A stretch of 64,000 nucleotides of DNA from Roseibium algicola (GCF_001999245.1 NZ_CP019630.1:3935001-3999000); one strand, 5' to 3'. Positions 1-9,449 are shown, numbered from the stretch's first letter. The notes: generated by a model from the letters alone, not told the origin. Numbers and translations: made by a program.

Positions 1-1
1 A

Positions 2-196
2 AAGGGGTTGGTGACCCGCCAGGCGGACGAGAAGGACAGGCGCAAGCAAACGGTGGCGATTACGCCGGCCGGACAGGCAATCATCGAGGAGAAGCTCGAT
101 GACGCCAAGGCAATCGCGGCGCGCATAGAAGAGGTCATCGGCAAGGAGAAACTGACACAGCTGCTCGACATTCTGGAGGATTTCCAGAAGCTGTAA
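2..196 (+). CDS. MarR-family transcriptional regulator, C-terminal fragment (cut by left edge)
   Basis: The reading frame enters from the left edge and ends in TAA at 194-196, so only the last ~65 residues are present. They read GLVTRQADEKDRRKQ followed by an LT-like stretch and a helical tail, which matches the wing of a MarR winged helix (the conserved DRR) and its C-terminal dimerisation helix. The in-frame TTG/GTG codons at 8-13 are internal, not the true start. Ligand and targets cannot be inferred. It converges on the cellulose operon, with two hairpins between them. Family assignment is good; anything finer is unsupported. Confidence 0.75.
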   Translation, partial: KGLVTRQADEKDRRKQTVAITPAGQAIIEEKLDDAKAIAARIEEVIGKEKLTQLLDILEDFQKL

Positions 197-295
197 GAGG
201 CCTGGGGCTAAGTCTGGGGCTGAGCCGGATTTCGGATTGAGGTCGGTTTTCGCGCTGAAGGCTCGGCACCGGATGCCGGCTATGGGCCGGAAACG

Positions 296-366
296 GCCCG
301 GGCTCCCTTCAGCCTGTGTAGCTGGAAAGGAGCCCGGGCTTCTGGTCTCGTGCGGGAAGAGACCAG
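296..366. terminator. Two consecutive perfect inverted repeats between convergent genes
   Basis: GCCCGGGCTCC (296-306) pairs perfectly with GGAGCCCGGGC (329-339), and CTGGTCTC (342-349) pairs with GAGACCAG (359-366). They lie between the stop of marR (196) and the stop of the cellulose operon (372). There is no clear T-run on either side. A bidirectional transcription stop or mRNA 3' end stabiliser is inferred from position. Confidence 0.6.
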
Positions 367-371
367 TTGTT

Positions 372-2165
372 CTAGTTGTAGCGGTACATCTTCTTTTCGG
401 AGAACCACTTGCCCTGGCGGGTTTCTGTCGTGGACCCCGCCTTGTCGGCTTCCGCGAAGAGCTTGTGCGCCTCTTTCGACCGGCCCGTGTGATACAGCGC
501 CCAAGCCCGAAGCAGTTTTGCCTTGCGGCTTTCGCGCCCGCTCATTGCGTTTCTTTCAAGGTACGGCAGAGCGCCTGCATAGTCTCCGGTGCTGATCTCC
601 TGTTCGGCAGAGCGCAGGTAGGAAGACCCGGAGGAGCGCGATCCGCCAGAGGAGCGGCTGCGTTCTTCGGAAGCGGACGCAAGCTGTGCGCCGCCGAGGG
701 TCTTGATCGCGGGGAACTTGGTTGACCATTGCGCGATCAACTGTCGTTCGCGGGCTTTCTGCTTCTTGCGCTGAGCAACCACGATCTGGCCGACGGCCGC
801 GGATTCGTTCGGCTGGAACTCCATCGACTTGGCAAACCAGATTTCAGCTTCATCGAGTTCAAGCATGTTGTAGAAGTGCCAGCCGAACACCTGGGCGGCA
901 ATCGGCGATTGCGCATCCTGGACGACGTTCGCAAATCTCGACAGGCGCTTGAAATCCATCTCGGTGCCGTAGCCTTCCAGAAGCTGGATCGAAACGACTT
1001 CCAGATATGCCTTGAGGATGAGCGGATCCTTGCGCCGGTTCTTGTAGGCAAGTTCCTCGGCTTCCTCGTATTCGCCATCTTCCTTCATGGAGACGACCAT
1101 GCCTTCGATGGCCTTTGGCGAGGGGCGAAGCTTGTAGGCTGTCTGGAACCATTTGGTGGCGGTCTTGAACTCTTCGCGGGAATAGTAATACCAGCCAAGA
1201 AGTTCGGCATCGTTCGGGTTCTGGAGTTTTGCAGCCGAATTGGCGAGTGCGTCCAGATCCGATTTGTCGACCAGCATGGCGGGATCGGTGGCGCCTTCGC
1301 CAACTTCACCACGCAACAGGTCCAGGTAGATTTCGTTGAATTCCGAGCGACCGTCCAATCCGGTTCTGCCGTAGGCGACAAGCTGCTCCACCGCGTTGCG
1401 CGGCAGCACTTCGGCAGCCTTTTGCACGGTGGCCTTGCGCTCGTCCTCATTGGCGCAGTTGGCAAGGATGTACTTGTAGGCTTCGAGCGCCTTGACGTCC
1501 TGACCGGTCTCGTTGAGGGCCCTGGCTGTCCGCCAGATAATATCGATTTCCTGGCAGGTCAGAAGATCGGAGTTCTTCACCGCGATCTTGATGACCTCCT
1601 GGGCGTTGCCCAGTTCGGACGCTTGGATGAGGGTCTTTCGCGCTTCGGCATTGATGATCTGTCGGCGCAATTCGGCTGAAGGCTCATAGCCCGGGTAGAG
1701 ATTTATGTATTCCCGGATCTTGGCGTAGAGCTCCTGGGTCCGGCCGGTGGCGAAGAGATCCCAGAGCGGTTGTTCGTTCACCTCGATCCGGTTGCGGTCG
1801 TAGATGTTTTCCGGCGGTTGCCAGTCCGGATGAAGAGATTTCAGCCGCTTGATTTCCGCAGACACACGGCCGATCTCGCCATTTTGTGCGTAGTAGCGCA
1901 GGGCCGTTTCATCGACCTTGGCAGCCGCGGGGGCTGCGGGGGCGGCGGACTGTGCCGCCCCTGGCTGGGTGACCGAAAGCGCGAAAGGCGAAACATTGGC
2001 CTGCTGCACCGGTAAAACACCGGTTTCAGGTGCCTGCAGGACAAACGGAGAGCCGCCGGGCAGTTGTTGTTGCGGCGCGGCTTCCCACGGAGCGGACTGC
2101 GCCAGGGAACCGTTGGTCGCAAACGCCAGCGCGAAGGAGGCAATTACCATTCTGGTGAAAGACAT
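372..2165 (-). CDS. Exported tetratricopeptide-repeat protein of the cellulose operon (BcsK-like candidate)
   Basis: A 597-residue protein and last gene of the cellulose operon. I chose the ATG at 2165 because AGAGAGGT lies just upstream and residues 1-22 (MSFTRMVIASFALAFATNG then SLAQ) form a signal peptide; the longer frame to 2282 lies inside bcsZ. After a Pro/Ala-rich linker the rest is helical-repeat sequence with TPR-like phrases such as AELLGWYYYSREEFKTA and AAQVFGWHFYNMLELDEA, ending in a Ser/Arg-rich stretch and a last TPR block. No C-terminal beta-barrel like that of BcsC is seen. TPR proteins of this sort (BcsK) accompany rhizobial-type cellulose operons; a periplasmic scaffold for export or peptidoglycan passage is the likely role. 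The start overlaps the bcsZ stop by 22 bp, implying co-translation. Confidence 0.7.
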   Translation of the reverse strand: MSFTRMVIASFALAFATNGSLAQSAPWEAAPQQQLPGGSPFVLQAPETGVLPVQQANVSPFALSVTQPGAAQSAAPAAPAAAKVDETALRYYAQNGEIGRVSAEIKRLKSLHPDWQPPENIYDRNRIEVNEQPLWDLFATGRTQELYAKIREYINLYPGYEPSAELRRQIINAEARKTLIQASELGNAQEVIKIAVKNSDLLTCQEIDIIWRTARALNETGQDVKALEAYKYILANCANEDERKATVQKAAEVLPRNAVEQLVAYGRTGLDGRSEFNEIYLDLLRGEVGEGATDPAMLVDKSDLDALANSAAKLQNPNDAELLGWYYYSREEFKTATKWFQTAYKLRPSPKAIEGMVVSMKEDGEYEEAEELAYKNRRKDPLILKAYLEVVSIQLLEGYGTEMDFKRLSRFANVVQDAQSPIAAQVFGWHFYNMLELDEAEIWFAKSMEFQPNESAAVGQIVVAQRKKQKARERQLIAQWSTKFPAIKTLGGAQLASASEERSRSSGGSRSSGSSYLRSAEQEISTGDYAGALPYLERNAMSGRESRKAKLLRAWALYHTGRSKEAHKLFAEADKAGSTTETRQGKWFSEKKMYRYN

Positions 2166-3241
2166 TGCGGATACCTCTCTGCAATTGCGAGAATCGTGAA
2201 GATCTGAAGTGTTGTGGAGTAATAGTCGTCTGTGCCGATCTGCAGCAGTTCGGACGGGAATGGCTCGGCCTTGTCCATACATCTGGTCAGGGCAGCAATT
2301 GCGCGAAAACCGATACCGCCCATGACACTCTTCGGCTCGCCCGTGACGATCTGCGTAACCGATGGGCCGCGGGGATCGGCAAAGCCGCGTAGCGTTGAAA
2401 AGTCCGCCGCCTTTTTCACGCGCAGGGCATTTCTGGACAGCGCGAGATAGAGCGGAACCCGGATGGCATTGTAGCCGAATTCAGGTGTGAACTTATCGGA
2501 AGGAACCAGCTTGAGGCCGCCGATATCGACCCAATCCGGTGGCAGGTAGCTTGGAGCCCTCTGGGAAAGGTCCAGGACGTCCTCTCCGACAACCGCAACC
2601 TCGCCCCAGTTCGCAGACGTATCGAACTCGGCGATGGTTTCCAGGGCCGGATAGACCCAGTAGGACGGGTTGACCGTGACGGTCTGATGATCGCCGGAGA
2701 CGAACCCTTCGCTGCCGGGAACAAGAACCGGTCCGAGGGCGGTTTGCTGAAGAAGCGTTGCGGCGATATCCGCCAGAACGACCTTTGCCGAGGCAAGGTC
2801 TTCAGGGTCTCCCCAGCTCTTGTAGGCCTCGATCAGCGCCCAGGCGATCAGCAGGTCCCCGTCCGTCGCGTTGTTGGTGTCGGCGACATTGGGACCTTCC
2901 GGCGTGTGCAGCACCTTCCAGGCAAACAGGTGATCCTTGCGCACCTGCAGGTTCTCGTAGGTGTAGTCGCGGATCAGCTTGAAGGTCTCGCGGTCATCCA
3001 CCGCGACGGCCAGAACCATGCCGTAACCCTGGCCTTCGCTGTGACTGATGCCTTCATTGGCATCGTCGATGACGGCTCCTTCCGGGGTCATGTGGCGGCT
3101 CGTATAGTCCCGCCACGCCGACCCCAGCCAGAGCGACACGGCTTCCTTGCTGCGCGCGCTGGCGCCGAACACCGGTTCGGCGTGAGCGGGAGCAAGCGAC
3201 AGGAAAAGTGCCATGCCGGTTGTCATGCAAAGCCTCAGCAT
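2144..3241 (-). CDS. bcsZ: Endo-1,4-beta-glucanase, glycoside hydrolase family 8 (cellulose operon)
   Basis: 365 residues with an N-terminal signal peptide (MLRLCMTTGMALFLSLAPAHA). The GH8 signature is visible: general-acid Glu69 in SHSEGQGYGM and the NNATDGDLLIAWAL segment with Asp127 and Asp129. BcsZ enzymes act in the periplasm and hydrolyse beta-1,4-glucan, trimming or untangling nascent cellulose; they are needed for normal cellulose output. The gene starts one base after the bcsB stop and overlaps the TPR gene at its 3' end, so it lies in a tight operon. Length and motifs match family norms. Confidence 0.9.
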   Translation of the reverse strand: MLRLCMTTGMALFLSLAPAHAEPVFGASARSKEAVSLWLGSAWRDYTSRHMTPEGAVIDDANEGISHSEGQGYGMVLAVAVDDRETFKLIRDYTYENLQVRKDHLFAWKVLHTPEGPNVADTNNATDGDLLIAWALIEAYKSWGDPEDLASAKVVLADIAATLLQQTALGPVLVPGSEGFVSGDHQTVTVNPSYWVYPALETIAEFDTSANWGEVAVVGEDVLDLSQRAPSYLPPDWVDIGGLKLVPSDKFTPEFGYNAIRVPLYLALSRNALRVKKAADFSTLRGFADPRGPSVTQIVTGEPKSVMGGIGFRAIAALTRCMDKAEPFPSELLQIGTDDYYSTTLQIFTILAIAERYPQCLSPEW

Positions 3242-3242
3242 G

Positions 3243-5525
3243 TCAGCGTCCGGACCGTTTGAGGGAGACGTAGTAGCTGAAGCCGAGGATCAGGCAGAAC
3301 GCCAGCATGAACACGACGAAGTCGAGCATGTTGTGGGAGACCAATCCTGCCACGACGAGCCGGCTGTTCCTGAACTCGGACGGGTTTGCCAGCGAGGCAA
3401 AGTAGTTCGGATCGGACAGGCGTTCGGACGCAAACCTGTTGGTGGTCGCGTTATAGAGCGATGTGTCGCCGGTGAGCCAGGCAAGCCTGCCTTCGCGCAG
3501 CATCGTTTCCGTGCTGGCCTTGATGTCGTCACTCGTCAGGCCGGTCACGACGGTCCAGGTGTCCTGCTTGACCGGGGCTCCCATGAAGGCAACCCAGCTT
3601 TCCTTGGATGTCAGCGTCTTGGTGCGCTGTGCGATCAGGATGCTGTTGCCCTGCAGCGCGAAGCTGCGGTCGGACGGAACTTCGGAATTGAGCTTGAAGC
3701 CGACGCTGCGCCAGGCGGATCCGGCGTATCGCTGGATGCTTGCCATCAGGCTGGTGTCGTTTTCGTCAACAGACTTCAGCCCGAAAAAGCGGCCCACCTG
3801 ACTGCGCGAGCCTTGCGTTCTTTCCGGGTCGAGCGTGTCCAGATAGGCTTCCTTGGCCATGCCCGAAAGGCGATTGACCGGGGCAACAATCAGCCCCGGC
3901 TGATTGCCGACCGAGGCGGAGGCCGTCGTGATGACGATCGGCCGGACCTGCTGTGTGATTGCTGCCGTTGCCACGGCAAGCTGAGCAGCGGCTTCCAGGC
4001 TTTTCGGGTCGTCGGCAAGCACCTGAATAGTAGTTGGCCGGTTTTCTGCAGGGTTTTTCGGCAGAAGGTCGGAAGGAGACAGGCTCGGTGTCACGCGCAT
4101 TCTGGCTAGTGCATCGAACTCGATCGTCGATGTGTCCGCATCAAGCGACAACCGGTCGCCGTTGAGGCCGGTCGCGACATCGCAGGTGGCATCATCTTCT
4201 GTCAGGGAAGACACTTCGATGCGCAGGTCGTTGAAGCCGGGCGAGAAGCCGCCAAGCGGGATATCGAGTGGATTGCGGGAAGAAATGCCGTCACGCGTCA
4301 GTTCCGCAGACGCAAGTGCGGCACCATTGGCGAAGACCTGCAGCCGGTTGGCATTGGACAGGTTTGCCAGCGCATCGATGTTCAGGCTGAGTTTGGCCTT
4401 GCCATAGTCTCCGACGAAATAGTCGTCCGGCAGGCGGATCGAGAAGTCCTGCCGGAGAAGCCGGCCGTCAAAGCGTTTGCTGCTGACGCCGATCTTTGCC
4501 AGGGAAACCGTTTCGCCGGGTTCGATCTCGTAGCCGAACTTGTTTTCGAATGCGGCAATACCCCGGCGGCTTCCCAGCATCGGCTTGGCCTGCAGGGCCT
4601 GTTTGAAGGCTTCGATGGACTTGTCCAGAGCCGGGCGGTTCTCTGCCGCGAGAAACAGGGAAACCCTGCCCGTATCCGGCCGGTGGACGATAGCAAGGCC
4701 AGGGATTTCCGAGCCGGTGTCGCCAACGGCAAAGCCTGCGTGCGAAAGCTCGGCCCGAGTGCCGACAATGATATCCAGGCCGGCATCGTTGCCCGGCTCG
4801 TTCCTGATCTGGATGTCCGGGTTATGATATTTTCCGAAAGCGGCGACAGTCTGTGCAACTGCCAGGGCCCGGTCCAGATTTCCGGCGCTCGCCGTACCCA
4901 GTTGCAGCAGGCGCATGTTGGTGGCGCCGCTCTTGTCGTTCGGGACCGCGCGCAGCAGTTCAAGGCTGGCCGACACCTTCGGTGAGTTGTCCGGGCCCGG
5001 ATCGAACACGATACCCGTGTTTGCCGGGTTCAGCACCGTCCACAGTTCATAGGTGGCGGGGATCGCGCAGTCCACGCGGTGCTTGTGTTTCGCGATGAAC
5101 CGGATTTCGTTGAACCCCTCGACCATCAGTCCGGGAGGGAGATCGAAGCTGCGCATGGAGCTTTGAGCGCCTGCGTTGAGTTCAATGTCGCCAACGGGCT
5201 GACCGTTGACCATGATGCTCATGCTGGAATGTTCCGGGGCGGTCGAGACCGCGGTCAGGTAGTCCACCTGAAGCTTGCGATAGAGAAGGACCTCGTCCCG
5301 GGGAGCGTAGACGGCCAGCCGGATTTCTGCCTGTTCGCCTTCCATCCGGAGCTGGTCGGCGGTTGCCGTCAGTCGGCGGATTGTGCTGCGTTCTTCGGTC
5401 TTGGTGTCGAGCACCGATACGTCGAGCTGCTGGGCAACTGCCGAAACGGGCAGAGCAATCAAGGTTGAGGCGACAAGCGCTGCCTTGAGGCAGGTTGCGG
5501 CTTTGAGGTGATACAGAGTTTTCAT
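3243..5525 (-). CDS. bcsB: Cellulose synthase periplasmic regulatory subunit BcsB
   Basis: About 760 residues. The chosen ATG (5525) has GAGGA 8 nt upstream and opens a signal peptide ending near LPVSAVAQ; an alternative ATG at 5540 overlaps the bcsA stop as ATGA, so coupling to bcsA is certain either way. The body is a long beta-rich periplasmic region, and the C terminus is a single transmembrane anchor (MLDFVVFMLAFCLILGFSYY) with a short basic tail, the BcsB arrangement by which the protein docks on BcsA. It binds the emerging glucan and guides it across the periplasm. Assignment rests on topology, length and the position between bcsA and bcsZ. Confidence 0.88.
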   Translation of the reverse strand: MKTLYHLKAATCLKAALVASTLIALPVSAVAQQLDVSVLDTKTEERSTIRRLTATADQLRMEGEQAEIRLAVYAPRDEVLLYRKLQVDYLTAVSTAPEHSSMSIMVNGQPVGDIELNAGAQSSMRSFDLPPGLMVEGFNEIRFIAKHKHRVDCAIPATYELWTVLNPANTGIVFDPGPDNSPKVSASLELLRAVPNDKSGATNMRLLQLGTASAGNLDRALAVAQTVAAFGKYHNPDIQIRNEPGNDAGLDIIVGTRAELSHAGFAVGDTGSEIPGLAIVHRPDTGRVSLFLAAENRPALDKSIEAFKQALQAKPMLGSRRGIAAFENKFGYEIEPGETVSLAKIGVSSKRFDGRLLRQDFSIRLPDDYFVGDYGKAKLSLNIDALANLSNANRLQVFANGAALASAELTRDGISSRNPLDIPLGGFSPGFNDLRIEVSSLTEDDATCDVATGLNGDRLSLDADTSTIEFDALARMRVTPSLSPSDLLPKNPAENRPTTIQVLADDPKSLEAAAQLAVATAAITQQVRPIVITTASASVGNQPGLIVAPVNRLSGMAKEAYLDTLDPERTQGSRSQVGRFFGLKSVDENDTSLMASIQRYAGSAWRSVGFKLNSEVPSDRSFALQGNSILIAQRTKTLTSKESWVAFMGAPVKQDTWTVVTGLTSDDIKASTETMLREGRLAWLTGDTSLYNATTNRFASERLSDPNYFASLANPSEFRNSRLVVAGLVSHNMLDFVVFMLAFCLILGFSYYVSLKRSGR

Positions 5526-5536
5526 TGCTTCAATCC

Positions 5537-7792
5537 TCATTCTGCAGGTGCGAGGACGGATTCAGGCAGGTCCTGCTCGACAGGTGCCGGCTTGCGTTTC
5601 AGGCCGGACCGCAGGGCTGTCATGAGGCCGAGGACCGGGACGCGAATGCCGTAGTAAAGTGCCCATCTGGTCAGGCGCATCATGCCCGCGACAACCGAGG
5701 ATCCCGTCAGCTTCCTGTTGTGCAGGGCTCTCGGTATTGTCAGGTCGGCAAACATCACGTCGCTGGAAACGATCGCTCGCGTTGCGACGGTGTCGAGATA
5801 GGCGGCGCCGATCAGAATTCCCTTCGAGCCGGCCCGCTGGGAGGCGACACGAATGTTGATGCCTGTGTCGGCAAGCGCGGCGTCAGGTTCCGGCGTCGCA
5901 TCGGCGGACCGGTCCAGAGATTGACGGGGATGGAATGTCAGGTGGCCGTTGTCGCCGAGCACGTTCCCCCAAGCTGGTGCTCTTTCAAGCTGAAGGAGCA
6001 GGCCGTTGGTGTTGGATTCCACCAGATTGACGGGGATGGTCTCGTCACGAAGGCGGAGCGTCGCCTTGCGATGGACCCGGATACGCGGTGCGGTTCTGAC
6101 TTCCTTCCGTTCCAGGATGGCGCCGAGGGCTGCACCGGCAATGATCAGGTTGAAGACATGCCAGATGCCGACAACACCAAGCAGGGCAGTCTGGCCGGTG
6201 TCGTTCTGCAGGCGCCAGGCCAGCACGCCGGTCGTGAGGAGCATGACCGCGAAGACGATGATGTAGGGCCATGCGATGACCGACAGCTGTTCTTCTTCGA
6301 GTGTTTCACCCTTGGTCGTGACGTTGAACTTCGGCGCACGCGGGTTCATCAGCACGGAGAAGATCGCCGGGAACAGGTAGATTGACTGGATGTACTCGTA
6401 GAGTTCGGAGATCCAGGGCCACCTGAGCTTGCCATAGAGGCCGGACTGGATCGTTACCACCGCAAGGATGTAGGTCATCGTGTAGGCCAGGAATTCCTGC
6501 GGCGAGGCGATGTAGATCTTCATGTTGAAGAGGATGAACATCAACGGCGCCAGCAGGAACACCAGCCGCGGGAATGGGAACAGCCAGAACATGGCACTGG
6601 ACATGTAGGCGACGCGCTGCATGAAGCTCAGGCCCGGCTTGAACATCGGGTTCTTGAGCATCAGGATCTGCAGCATGCCCCGGCACCAGCGGGACCGCTG
6701 GCCGATGAACGAGGCGAGAGTGTCAGGCTGCAGGCCGGCGATCATCGGACGATCGACATAGGCGCTCTTCCAGCCGCGCGAATGCAGCTCGAGAGCGGTT
6801 TCGCAGTCTTCCGTGATCGAGACGCCCGAGAAACCGCCGACTTCATTGAGGGCTGCACGCCGCAGGACGGCGCCGGAGCCGCAGAAGAAGGTGGCGTCCC
6901 ATTTGTCGAGGCCCTTCTGGATCATGCCGTAGAACATGTCGTTCTCCGAGGGCATGATGTTGTAGGTGCGCAGATTGCGCTCGATCGGATCCGGATTGAG
7001 GAAGAAGTGCGGTGTCTGAACCAGGAACAGTTCGGGGTCCTTGAAGTAGGCGACGGTTTCGCGCAGGAACTCCCGTGACGGTGCGTGATCGGCGTCGAAG
7101 ACCACCACGAGATCGCCTTCCGACCGCGACAGGCCGTAGTTGAGGTTTCCGGCCTTGGCATGTTCGTTGCGTTCACGAGCAAGATATGTCGCACCGAGAT
7201 CTTCGCAGATCCGCTTGAATTCCTGGCTGCGCTCATAGGCGGCAAGGGCGGCCTTCTGGTCCGTGGAATTCAGCTTCTGAAGCGTTGCGCCATCGTCCAG
7301 AAGGAACACACGGAACTTGTCCTGCGGATAGTCCATGTTCTTGGCGGCGGCGATGGTGCAGGCGACGAGGCCCGGTTCCTCGTTGTAGCTGGGAATGAAC
7401 ACGTCGACGGTCGGAGCATCGGCGTCTGAGTTCTGCACCTTGCGGGGACGCTCATAACGGTCGGAGACGATGAGCGCCGACAGGAAGAACATCAAGATGC
7501 AGAAGAGCTCTGCAACAAGCAGCAGGACGCCGGGAACGAAATCGTAAAAGTTCTCGATCGGCGGAACCGTCTGTGTCACGCGCCAGTAAACGTAACGGCC
7601 GACGAGCAACCCTCCGAGCGTCAGAAACGTGACGCGTCCCAGAGTGCCCGGCAAGACCTTCGTGAATTGCATGGCAACCAGAACGAAGAGGCCGAGAAAG
7701 AGTTGAACTTCAACCGAAAGCGGCAGCGTGACGATGAAAAATGTAGCGATGGTCGCTATCGTCGCGAATACGTATAAAAGTAAGTTCAGCAT
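5537..7792 (-). CDS. bcsA: Cellulose synthase catalytic subunit (UDP-forming) with PilZ domain
   Basis: 751 residues. Four N-terminal TM segments (about 1-110) precede the cytosolic GT2 domain with DDG (166-168), DAD (233-235), the FFCGS finger (302-306), TED (327-329) and QRSRW (365-369), all hallmarks of processive beta-glucan synthases. Further TM segments (about 397-450 and 506-560) form the channel. A C-terminal PilZ domain follows: RKEVR (562-566) fits the c-di-GMP-binding RxxxR motif, but the expected [D/N]xSxxG reads ESNTNG (592-597). The enzyme polymerises UDP-glucose to cellulose and extrudes it. It begins 25 bp after the LuxR-type gene with AGGA upstream of the ATG. Confidence 0.93.
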   Translation of the reverse strand: MLNLLLYVFATIATIATFFIVTLPLSVEVQLFLGLFVLVAMQFTKVLPGTLGRVTFLTLGGLLVGRYVYWRVTQTVPPIENFYDFVPGVLLLVAELFCILMFFLSALIVSDRYERPRKVQNSDADAPTVDVFIPSYNEEPGLVACTIAAAKNMDYPQDKFRVFLLDDGATLQKLNSTDQKAALAAYERSQEFKRICEDLGATYLARERNEHAKAGNLNYGLSRSEGDLVVVFDADHAPSREFLRETVAYFKDPELFLVQTPHFFLNPDPIERNLRTYNIMPSENDMFYGMIQKGLDKWDATFFCGSGAVLRRAALNEVGGFSGVSITEDCETALELHSRGWKSAYVDRPMIAGLQPDTLASFIGQRSRWCRGMLQILMLKNPMFKPGLSFMQRVAYMSSAMFWLFPFPRLVFLLAPLMFILFNMKIYIASPQEFLAYTMTYILAVVTIQSGLYGKLRWPWISELYEYIQSIYLFPAIFSVLMNPRAPKFNVTTKGETLEEEQLSVIAWPYIIVFAVMLLTTGVLAWRLQNDTGQTALLGVVGIWHVFNLIIAGAALGAILERKEVRTAPRIRVHRKATLRLRDETIPVNLVESNTNGLLLQLERAPAWGNVLGDNGHLTFHPRQSLDRSADATPEPDAALADTGINIRVASQRAGSKGILIGAAYLDTVATRAIVSSDVMFADLTIPRALHNRKLTGSSVVAGMMRLTRWALYYGIRVPVLGLMTALRSGLKRKPAPVEQDLPESVLAPAE

Positions 7793-7817
7793 AGCCTAAG
7801 TTCCTGTACTTTGTACG

Positions 7818-8960
7818 TTATTGGTCTGGTGCTATTTGAATTGCTTTTGTCACCGAGTTGACGAGCTCTATTTGTGAGCTTGTTGCGGTTCTTTGCTGTG
7901 CCATCGCAAGGTGATTTCTTGCGGTGTTGTAGCTGATCCCGATTTCCTCGGCGGCTTGTCTTACGGTTTTGCCGTCTATTATTTTCTTGATGATGCGCGC
8001 CTGCTGATGCGTGACCCCGGTCGCGGATTTGATCGTCTCGGCGCTTACCTCGTTGGAGGTGGTGTCCGCGGTGATCAGGACCTTCTTGCGGAAATAGGAT
8101 CTGACGGGATCCCGGGTTTCCTCGTCGGACACCTGGGACGGGATGGCCTCCACGAAGTAGCGGGGGCCACCGGCAATGCTCATGACCCGTGCCTGGTCCT
8201 GCCGAGTTGATCCGGTGTTTGCCGGGGCATCGACGGGCAAGTCGCGAGAGTGGCGGGCAAAGAACGGTGTCAGGCTCAACGGTGCCTGGATCCTGCCGTC
8301 GATGAGGCGAAGCTCGCCGCCTTTCTGCAGGACCTTTTCCATCGCCGGGTTTTTGACAAGGACTGAGCCATTGCCGAAGAACACAAGCGCTGGCGACTTG
8401 ATGTGTTTGATCCAGTATTGCGCGCTTGTCAGTTCGGTGCGGTTTCGCCCGTAAACGAGATCCTCGGCATAGGCCTCGAAGCCGCCGAAGATGTCATCCG
8501 CATAAGCAACAACACCTTGGAAAAGACTGTCTGAAAAGCCGACTGGAACGTGGGCGGCAAGATAGAGCTGCAAACCCATTCCCAATTCGACCATGAGAAC
8601 AGCCGCACGGTTGGTTTCAAGGGTTGTATCGCGCGACAAACCATCGGGTGTTGTTGCGGTGCAATGCAGGATCTCGGTGTCGTGTGTAACGGGGGTGCAG
8701 GAGTTGGCTTTTACTTGGGAGAACGTGTCTATTTCGTTCCCAAGAAGATGTTCAGCTTCCCAGGCTTGACGATTGTCATCAATTGTATAGCAAATCTCGA
8801 TCTTCTTCCTTCTTGCATCCAGAACAAAGATGCTGAAGAGAAGAAATTCAAAGCGTTTTGCCAGTGCATAAGGAAAGTCTAAATTGCTTCGGTTGCGGCG
8901 TTCTTTTGTCTGGCCACCGTATAAAACACTTTCGTTAAAGTCCCTTCCTGCAAAATACAT
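7818..8960 (-). CDS. LuxR-type (GerE HTH) transcriptional regulator heading the cellulose operon
   Basis: 380 residues, ATG preceded by GGGAG. The C-terminal ~66 residues (from 315) carry a LuxR/GerE helix-turn-helix: GVTHQQARIIKKIIDGKT, then QAAEEIGISYNTARNHL, then a typical SSQIELVNSV end. Residues about 200-235 (LVFFGNGSVLVKNPAME, then GELRLIDGRI) resemble the PAS-like segment common in orphan LuxR regulators. No acyl-homoserine-lactone-binding domain or receiver is recognisable. The gene reads in the same direction as bcsA, only 25 bp upstream, so it is probably co-transcribed with it and may control cellulose production and itself. The N-terminal signal is unknown. Confidence 0.82.
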   Translation of the reverse strand: MYFAGRDFNESVLYGGQTKERRNRSNLDFPYALAKRFEFLLFSIFVLDARRKKIEICYTIDDNRQAWEAEHLLGNEIDTFSQVKANSCTPVTHDTEILHCTATTPDGLSRDTTLETNRAAVLMVELGMGLQLYLAAHVPVGFSDSLFQGVVAYADDIFGGFEAYAEDLVYGRNRTELTSAQYWIKHIKSPALVFFGNGSVLVKNPAMEKVLQKGGELRLIDGRIQAPLSLTPFFARHSRDLPVDAPANTGSTRQDQARVMSIAGGPRYFVEAIPSQVSDEETRDPVRSYFRKKVLITADTTSNEVSAETIKSATGVTHQQARIIKKIIDGKTVRQAAEEIGISYNTARNHLAMAQQRTATSSQIELVNSVTKAIQIAPDQ

Positions 8961-9449
8961 TTTTTGCTCCCAGGTAGAAATGGATTTTATTCGTGGCGAT
9001 GATCTAAGTTCTGGCTCGGTTCATTTTCAAAAATTGGATTTATCTAAATCGATCGATTGGTTTCTTAGGGGGTTAATAAATTATTAAACCTTTTATACCG
9101 GAAACTTCATGCCGTTGCTCTAGTGCAATTGCATCAATTTTAAAGCAACTGTAGTCTTGGTTAATTTATAACTCTAAGAAAATTGTAGAATATGCTTCAG
9201 TATTAAATGAGATATATCGATGAATACATTAAGATCATCGAGTTGTAATCACGAGATGGTTTTCGTTGAATTTGATAAATGCAAGTGGAGGTGGTGTGCA
9301 TGCGTGTATTGCTGCGCTGCAGCATTTGTCGTGTTTTTCGATTTCTACTGTTTGCGACGAAATGTCCCGAGGCGATTTCGCGAAATGCCCGGTGAAATCT
9401 GTTTGAGATAAAATTTTGTCTTGTTTGATTTAACTATTCAGATTGCCGA

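Noticed and set aside
8961..9240. AHL-type lux box near the LuxR-type gene
   Set aside because: No ACCTG...CAGGT-like dyad was found, and the protein shows no autoinducer-binding domain.
9220..9411. Small plus-strand frame in the region upstream of the cellulose operon
   Set aside because: Cys/Trp/Phe-rich, no ribosome site and no recognisable features; judged non-coding.
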